This document shows positions 5,912 through 9,957 of a stretch of 9,957 bases of DNA, one piece after another. A model generated the notes under the pieces. It searched no databases. It saw only the letters and a list, made by a program, of their open reading frames with translations, and was not told the origin of the DNA. Source of the DNA: Candidatus Aenigmatarchaeota archaeon (GTDB lineage: Archaea > Aenigmatarchaeota > Aenigmatarchaeia > PWEA01 > JACRMZ01); the NCBI GenBank assembly GCA_016219455.1, contig JACRMZ010000022.1, forward strand, positions 1-9,957, in the 5' to 3' direction. Made by a program: the position numbers and the translations under genes. Positions within the stretch are counted from its first letter, which is position 1. Each line of letters opens with the position of its first letter.

Positions 5912-7057
5912 ATGGTCAATATGGAAGGAGCCGCAGAGCAAAAAAATCTGTTTTCGTCAAAATCAGTCGTGGCTCTTTCAATAATATTGTTCCTTCTCTA
6001 TGCATTCAACTTCTACATGATATCAGGCATAACAGGGAAGATTGCCGCCGCAGAGCAGGCAAAGCAGCCTGCAATGATTGAAATAACAAAAATCACCAAG
6101 CAGTGCGATGGATGCTACAACGTCAACGCGGCGCTCGACCAGATACGGAACCTCAACATAAAGGTTGTCAAGGAACGCGAAGTTGACTCAGAATCCCAGG
6201 AAGGGAAGGAATTGATATCAAAATACTCAATAACAAAACTTCCGTCAGCCATCATAACCGGCGAGATTGATAAGGACAACGTCAAATCGTCATGGGGCCA
6301 GATGGGCTCCAAGTACGGGGAAATAATAAAAGGCGCGTTCGTGCTGAACAAGCAGACTCCCCCGTTCTACAGCACCGAAAGGGGGGCAGTAGTTGGCGGC
6401 GTAAAATCGATTATAATAAAGGACTCTGGTTGCCCCAAATGCTTTGACATAAACTCGATATCGCTCCAGCTCAAAAACTATGGAGTCAAGTTCTCCGATG
6501 AGAAAATCCTTGATTATTCGTCGCCAGAGGCAAAGGCACTCGTTGCTTCGCTTGGCATAACCAAAATCCCGGCAATCCTTATTTCAGATGAAGTCACGCT
6601 GTACGGAAACGCAGTCTCATTCCTCAATCAGCTTGGCGCGACTACACGGGCCACGTGGCACATAGCCCAGCCTGTACTCCCGCCATACAGGGACACTGGT
6701 TCTGGAAGCATCTCCGGCCTTGTGACGCTTGTAATGCTGACTGATAAATCGTGCACAGGCTGCTATGATGTCAATGCCCACAAAAGCGTACTCCCTAACT
6801 TCTTCGTTGTCGTTGGCGAAGAAAAGACCTATGACGTTTCATCCAATGAAGGAAAAGGGCTTGTGAAAAAATACGGCATTGAGAAAGTCCCGACAATCCT
6901 TATTTCGCCAAACGGCAAAGAATATCCGCATCTAGTCCAGGTGTGGCCCCAAGTCGGCACTGTGGAACAAGACGGCTGGTTCGTCTTCAGGAAGGTCGAG
7001 GAAATGAAATCAACTGGAGCGTACATGGACCTTAAGGCAGGCAAAGTGGTGTCATAA
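5912..7057 (+). CDS. Membrane-anchored triple thioredoxin-like protein
   Basis: The protein has 381 residues; ATG 5921 is an alternative start. A membrane helix (about 19-36) is followed by GITG (39-42), then three tandem thioredoxin-like domains outside the membrane. Their active sites are CDGC (65-68), CPKC (174-177) and CTGC (281-284). Each is followed by [YF]-[ND]-[VI]-N and, exactly 46 residues after the first Cys, by the expected cis-Pro (P111, P220, P327) in K-[LIV]-P-[STA]-[AI]-[IL]. The domains repeat every 107-109 residues and also share S-x-E-[GA]-K-x-L before the cis-Pro, so they arose by internal triplication. Known relatives of the fold reduce, oxidise or relay disulfides. Three sites in one chain suggest a relay or a multi-site oxidoreductase, but direction and substrate are not shown. 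It follows the VGGC protein by five bases, and its stop overlaps the next start (TAATG). Confidence 0.85.
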   Translation: MVNMEGAAEQKNLFSSKSVVALSIILFLLYAFNFYMISGITGKIAAAEQAKQPAMIEITKITKQCDGCYNVNAALDQIRNLNIKVVKEREVDSESQEGKELISKYSITKLPSAIITGEIDKDNVKSSWGQMGSKYGEIIKGAFVLNKQTPPFYSTERGAVVGGVKSIIIKDSGCPKCFDINSISLQLKNYGVKFSDEKILDYSSPEAKALVASLGITKIPAILISDEVTLYGNAVSFLNQLGATTRATWHIAQPVLPPYRDTGSGSISGLVTLVMLTDKSCTGCYDVNAHKSVLPNFFVVVGEEKTYDVSSNEGKGLVKKYGIEKVPTILISPNGKEYPHLVQVWPQVGTVEQDGWFVFRKVEEMKSTGAYMDLKAGKVVS

Positions 7058-7689
7058 TGGGGGAAGAAACGGTAAAGATAAAATTGGATTCAAGCGTGGC
7101 GCTTTTTGCGCTTCTGTTCGTCTCTATTGTCATACTGGCATTTCACATATCAATTGTGATGAACGGCGTTACTGGGTTTGCCGTTTCCGCTGTGGAAAAG
7201 CCATTCGACATAAACGCGATACAGTCAACAAAGGACTCGATAAAGGCGCTTTATCCTGTGGAAAAAATAAAAAGCGCTGAAGATGCGATGGCGATTGTCA
7301 TACCTACTGGAGTACCTGAATATGCATCAAAGCTTCCTGTATCATACGGGGACGGGGAAAAAAGCCTTCTGGTGTGGGTTCAGGTATACCAAACAACGAA
7401 GCTTACGCCGGAGCAGGCAAATAGATACATTAATCTTGCGACAAAGCCCCTCGGGATATCGTGCGAGTTCTGCTGCAGCGTCGGGCCTGTGGGGATAACG
7501 TACCAGGGGCAATTGAAATGCGGATGCAAGCACAACCCCGCGGCGCAGGGGATAGCGATGTGGCTGATACAAAACACGGATTACACCGATGCGCAGGTAG
7601 TCAGGGAAGTCCTAAGATGGAAAGCCGTGTGGTTCCCGAGGAACATGGTAATCGAAACTGTGAAGGCGGCCCAGGAATCCCAGAGTTAG
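7057..7689 (+). CDS. Membrane-anchored CxxCC / CxCxH protein of unknown function
   Basis: The protein has 210 residues. A membrane helix (about 13-34) precedes GVTG (37-40), the motif shared with the two proteins before it. The extracytoplasmic part ends in a conserved-looking domain: CEFCC (136-140), a Gly-rich turn, CGCKH (155-159), then helices with DYTDAQVVREVLRWK (165-179). Five Cys and one His within 24 residues look like a metal or iron-sulfur site, or a set of exchangeable thiols. The layout recalls PCYCGC-type metal-handling motifs, but I cannot claim membership. I do not recognise a characterised family. The start overlaps the previous stop by one base and the next gene begins two bases after this stop, so it belongs to the same operon as the thioredoxin-like proteins. 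A partner or client of those proteins is the likely role (inference). Confidence 0.8.
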   Translation: MGEETVKIKLDSSVALFALLFVSIVILAFHISIVMNGVTGFAVSAVEKPFDINAIQSTKDSIKALYPVEKIKSAEDAMAIVIPTGVPEYASKLPVSYGDGEKSLLVWVQVYQTTKLTPEQANRYINLATKPLGISCEFCCSVGPVGITYQGQLKCGCKHNPAAQGIAMWLIQNTDYTDAQVVREVLRWKAVWFPRNMVIETVKAAQESQS

Positions 7690-7691
7690 AT

Positions 7692-8282
7692 ATGGAAATA
7701 GTGCTGAAGAAGAGTACAGCAAAACTTTTGGCAATCGGCTGCATCCTGATTCTAATCGGCCTTATTGTATCTTTCCAGCAAAGCGCCCCCCAGGTAAAGG
7801 CTTATAGCTCTGTCAGCCTCAGTGAATCTCTTAAGCTTTTGGATCCCGGGCCCAAGCAGGGGGAAAGCGCGCCAGCCTTCAAAGCGACCCATTACACTGG
7901 GAAAACAGTCGACTCCAAGGACCTTGAAGGAAAACCAATAGTCGTTTACTTCTGGGCAACATGGTGCGGAACGTGCCTCCAGAACTTCAAGTCGATTGAC
8001 ACTATCTACGGTGACTACAAGGGCAAGGTGGCGTTCATAGCCGTAAACGTCGACCCGAAAGAGGGCAAAGGCGAGATTTCCGACTACATCAAACGCCACG
8101 GCTTTGAGAAAATGGAAAACGCATTTTTCATCGTTGACGGCGACATGCTAAAAAAATACTATCCTCTCCAGACAAGCACTAAATATGGCATATCAAACGA
8201 GAGGAAGGTTTCATTCAAAAACGCAGGCGTCTTTTCAAAGGAGCAATGGGAAGAATCGTTCAAATCCCTTCTGAGTGCCTAG
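7692..8282 (+). CDS. Membrane-anchored TlpA/ResA-like thioredoxin
   Basis: The protein has 196 residues. ATG 7692 is chosen because the frame upstream overlaps the preceding gene and this start gives a clean membrane anchor (about 11-29). The domain begins with GESAPAFKATHYTGK (57-71), a peroxiredoxin/TlpA-type opening. It continues with VVYFWATWCGTC, the active site being C92-G-T-C95, and VAFIAVNVDPKE, the strand and loop typical of TlpA, ResA and CcmG. Such proteins reduce specific disulfides outside the membrane, as in cytochrome c or copper-site maturation. The usual cis-Pro loop (G-x-P-T) appears as Q-T-S-T (150-153), with Ser152 where Pro is expected. Loss of that Pro in the fold can permit metal binding by the active-site thiols, so a metal-handling role is possible. 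My loop alignment is by eye. It is fourth in the redox operon, two bases from both neighbours. Confidence 0.88.
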   Translation: MEIVLKKSTAKLLAIGCILILIGLIVSFQQSAPQVKAYSSVSLSESLKLLDPGPKQGESAPAFKATHYTGKTVDSKDLEGKPIVVYFWATWCGTCLQNFKSIDTIYGDYKGKVAFIAVNVDPKEGKGEISDYIKRHGFEKMENAFFIVDGDMLKKYYPLQTSTKYGISNERKVSFKNAGVFSKEQWEESFKSLLSA

Positions 8283-8284
8283 TT

Positions 8285-8773
8285 ATGAAAGCCGTTTTTG
8301 CCATAGCGTTCCTGCTCCTGATTTCGCAAGTATACGGCACAGAATCCAAGGCGGGCGACCTGATTGCAACAATGGATATTCAGCCTTCCGATGTTCATTC
8401 AGGCAAACTGGAAATAATCAGCTTTAGTTTCCGGGGGCTAAACAACGACGTTGTCACTCACATAGACGGCTACGTTGACATTTTGAAAGACAACGTCACT
8501 ATTGTGAAAGACTATTACCTTCATACGCACAACGACGACTTTTCCATGCTCCATACATTCGCCTCGCCTGGAACTTACAAAGTCGTTGTTTCTGTGAAGC
8601 CTTCAGAGCATTACAAGGGATGGGAATTTGCACCTGCAAACGCATCCTTTGAAATCATTGTAAAGGAGCAAAAGGCCGAGGAACAAAAAGGAAACAACTA
8701 CGGCATTATCATAATTGTCGCAGGCCTAGCCATCGTTGTTTCTCTGATTGCCAAGTCGATTCTGAAGAAATAA
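8285..8773 (+). CDS. Exported beta-rich protein with His/Met-rich loop and C-terminal membrane anchor
   Basis: The protein has 162 residues. It has a signal peptide (1-18, cleavage likely near VYG-TES), a single beta-rich domain (about 25-127), a charged linker, and a C-terminal membrane helix (about 140-157) ending in KK. ATG 8285 is preferred over ATG 8246 because it places the signal peptide at the N terminus. The centre holds YLHTHNDDFSMLHTF (78-92), so His80, His82, Met88 and His90 could bind copper or another soft metal. PGTYKVVVSVKP follows, an edge strand as in Ig-like or YtkA/FixH-like folds. I do not recognise an exact family. It is last in the redox operon, starting two bases after the TlpA-like gene. 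That pairing would suit metal delivery to, or thiol protection of, an extracytoplasmic site, which is inference. Confidence 0.8.
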   Translation: MKAVFAIAFLLLISQVYGTESKAGDLIATMDIQPSDVHSGKLEIISFSFRGLNNDVVTHIDGYVDILKDNVTIVKDYYLHTHNDDFSMLHTFASPGTYKVVVSVKPSEHYKGWEFAPANASFEIIVKEQKAEEQKGNNYGIIIIVAGLAIVVSLIAKSILKK

Positions 8774-8800
8774 AAACTTCCAAAGGGTTAAAAATCTCAC

Positions 8801-8810
8801 ATATTTATCC
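8801..8810 (+). promoter_or_regulatory. Putative TATA box upstream of the 213-residue protein gene
   Basis: ATATTTATCC lies about 50 bases before ATG 8859 and would start transcription near 8830. It lies after the stop of the redox operon, indicating a separate transcript. It stands too close to ATG 8817 (seven bases) for that codon to lie in the mRNA. Confidence 0.45.
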
Positions 8811-8847
8811 CTTGTTATGTTCTCTTTATTTTGGTGGGTTAACGTAA

Positions 8848-8855
8848 GGGGTGGT
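8848..8855 (+). promoter_or_regulatory. Ribosome-binding site deciding ATG 8859
   Basis: GGGGTGGT lies three bases before ATG 8859 and pairs partly with the 16S rRNA tail. Together with the TATA position it favours 8859 over 8817. Confidence 0.5.
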
Positions 8856-8858
8856 GGG

Positions 8859-9500
8859 ATGTACAAGAAAGTTTTTGATTCGCACAATGAAGATTCCGTT
8901 TCCTACGGAACGGCGGAAGACAAGATAGTGGGTTCCCTTGCAAGCGCATTGGGAAGCGCGTTCGCATCAATCTTTGCGATTGCGCCTGTGGTTGAATACG
9001 CGAACCACACAAAATTTGACGAGTTCATGGGTATCGTTGACAAATCATATTTAGACAAGAAGCTAACGCACGACGAAGGGATGAAGATACTTGGCTCATA
9101 CAATGAACTCAGCAAAACAGACAAGCAAAGCGGTATCGGCTATTTCCTGGGCGTTGCAAACAAAAAGGGCTTCATCCACACACACAAAAGCACTGGTGTC
9201 GAGTCAATACACGCAACAGATGAGGAGTCATACCTCAGCCAGGAAATGGTTAAGCCGACAGGGATGTACGACTTTTGGTACAAAACAAAGGATGCCTATG
9301 CGAATCATAACATGAACCGCGAGGAGTACAATGCAATATGGAAAGCTCATGACAAAATAACTGACCCATTGGCAAGAAAGGGCGCGCTCTCTATTTACAA
9401 CGACATAATATGGAGAAACGCCTACGACCACGACAGGTATGGAAGCTTTGAAAGAAGTCTACTGAAAAAGATCACGAACGCCGCCGCAAAAGGGAGCTAA
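8859..9500 (+). CDS. Uncharacterised 213-residue protein
   Basis: I do not recognise this protein. The upstream in-frame ATG 8817 would add a sequence of unlikely composition (MFSLFWWVNVRGGG) and lies before the expected transcription start. There is no signal peptide. A small-residue hydrophobic stretch (about residues 24-45, IVGSLASALGSAF then ASIFAIAPV) could be a membrane helix or a buried amphipathic helix. The rest looks mostly helical and polar, rich in Tyr, His and Lys, with repeated helix starts of the type T-H-D-E-G and N-R-E-E-Y. It contains no cysteine, in contrast to the five genes before it, so it is unlikely to be a thiol-redox part of that operon. It has its own promoter-like sequence. 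Its stop codon overlaps that of the convergent trxB. Confidence 0.7.
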   Translation: MYKKVFDSHNEDSVSYGTAEDKIVGSLASALGSAFASIFAIAPVVEYANHTKFDEFMGIVDKSYLDKKLTHDEGMKILGSYNELSKTDKQSGIGYFLGVANKKGFIHTHKSTGVESIHATDEESYLSQEMVKPTGMYDFWYKTKDAYANHNMNREEYNAIWKAHDKITDPLARKGALSIYNDIIWRNAYDHDRYGSFERSLLKKITNAAAKGS

Positions 9501-9957
9501 ACCAGGCCCTTTTCCTCGAGCCATTTTTCGGCGTCGATTGCCGCGCGGCAGCCGTCTGCAGCGGCAGTAACGGCCTGCCTGTACCTGTGGTCTACGACGT
9601 CGCCTGCTGCAAACACCCCATCGACAGAGGTCATGGTATGCTTTTTTACAGAGACATAACCCTTTTCATCAAGCTGTATTGCCCCTTTCAAAAACCGCGT
9701 GTTGGGCTCATGCCCTATTGCAACAAAGATGCCGTTGCACTTGAAATCTGATACGGCGCCAGTCTTGACGTTTTTTACCCTTGCGCCAGTCACGCCGCTT
9801 TCCCCCAGTATCTCTGTTATCTCAGTGTCCCAGATAAACGATATTTTTCCGTTTTTCCTGACGCGTTCCTGCATTATTTTGCTTGCGCGCATCTCCCCTT
9901 TCCTGTGTATTATCGTCACTTTGGATGCAAACTTTGTCAAAAACAACGCTTCCTCTG
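9497..9957 (-). CDS. trxB: Thioredoxin reductase, C-terminal part (5' end outside window)
   Basis: The frame is open to the window edge on the minus strand; about 153 codons are visible, beginning EEALFLTKFASKVTIIHRKG. This is the second half of the NADPH domain and the C-terminal FAD-binding part of a low-molecular-weight thioredoxin reductase, a cytosolic flavoenzyme that reduces thioredoxin with NADPH. HRKGEMR corresponds to the segment that contacts the NADPH 2'-phosphate (HRRxxxR in well-studied enzymes; the second Arg is Lys here). GVFAAGDVVDHRYRQAV is the FAD-binding end motif. The redox CxxC lies upstream of the visible part, so it cannot be checked. The gene converges on the 213-residue protein, and the two stop codons overlap. 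Its closeness to the redox operon is suggestive, but it is on the opposite strand and on the cytoplasmic side. Confidence 0.93.
   Translation of the reverse strand, partial: EEALFLTKFASKVTIIHRKGEMRASKIMQERVRKNGKISFIWDTEITEILGESGVTGARVKNVKTGAVSDFKCNGIFVAIGHEPNTRFLKGAIQLDEKGYVSVKKHTMTSVDGVFAAGDVVDHRYRQAVTAAADGCRAAIDAEKWLEEKGLV

Noticed and set aside
7342..7577. Two Cys-containing minus-strand frames
   Set aside because: They lie opposite the CxxCC/CxCxH coding region; their composition follows from it.
7461..7691. Upstream extension of the TlpA-like frame
   Set aside because: It overlaps the CxxCC protein in another frame and yields unrelated sequence; ATG 7692 gives a proper membrane anchor.
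8246..8284. Earlier ATG for the His/Met-rich exported protein
   Set aside because: It adds 13 residues in front of a well-formed signal peptide and overlaps the TlpA-like gene.

Overview
The window (about 47% G+C by eye) looks like a chromosomal piece of a DPANN-type archaeon; I cannot place it more finely. Evidence for Archaea: TATA-like boxes (TTTATA, TTTATCC, TTTTAA) sit about 22-28 bases before several start codons with no Shine-Dalgarno site, as expected for leaderless archaeal transcripts. Two other starts combine a TATA box with a GGTG-type ribosome-binding site. There are also many one-TM extracytoplasmic proteins and a secreted Cys-rich repeat protein. One gene, an alanyl-tRNA synthetase, instead resembles the short form of Candidate Phyla Radiation bacteria and may have been transferred.

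Layout. 1-947: 3' end of a large secreted Cys-rich/beta-sandwich protein, followed after one base by a TPR lipoprotein (949-1671). 1703-3476: alanyl-tRNA synthetase broken by an internal deletion of roughly 74 bases that removes class II motif 3 and shifts the frame. 3508-3978: small SET-domain protein. 3979-4519: about 540 bases without a convincing gene. 4520-5626: acyl-CoA dehydrogenase lacking about 16-17 residues of a conserved helix, in frame.

5691-8773: a tight five-gene operon, the most interesting part of the window. It encodes (i) a 71-residue membrane-anchored peptide whose only cysteine is its last residue (VGGC); (ii) a membrane-anchored protein with three thioredoxin-like domains, each with CxxC and a Pro exactly 46 residues later; (iii) a membrane-anchored protein with CxxCC and CxCxH motifs; (iv) a TlpA/ResA-like thioredoxin with CGTC but apparently no cis-proline; (v) a beta-rich exported protein with a His/Met-rich loop and a C-terminal membrane anchor. 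The first three share a juxtamembrane motif G-[LIV]-[ST]-G. I infer an extracytoplasmic thiol-disulfide or metal-handling relay. I know of no named system with this composition.

8859-9500: an unrecognised 213-residue protein with its own promoter. 9497-9957, minus strand: 3' part of thioredoxin reductase (trxB), convergent with it, the stop codons overlapping. The cytosolic reductase fits the thiol theme, but no membrane electron carrier of the DsbD/CcdA type lies in the window to connect the two.
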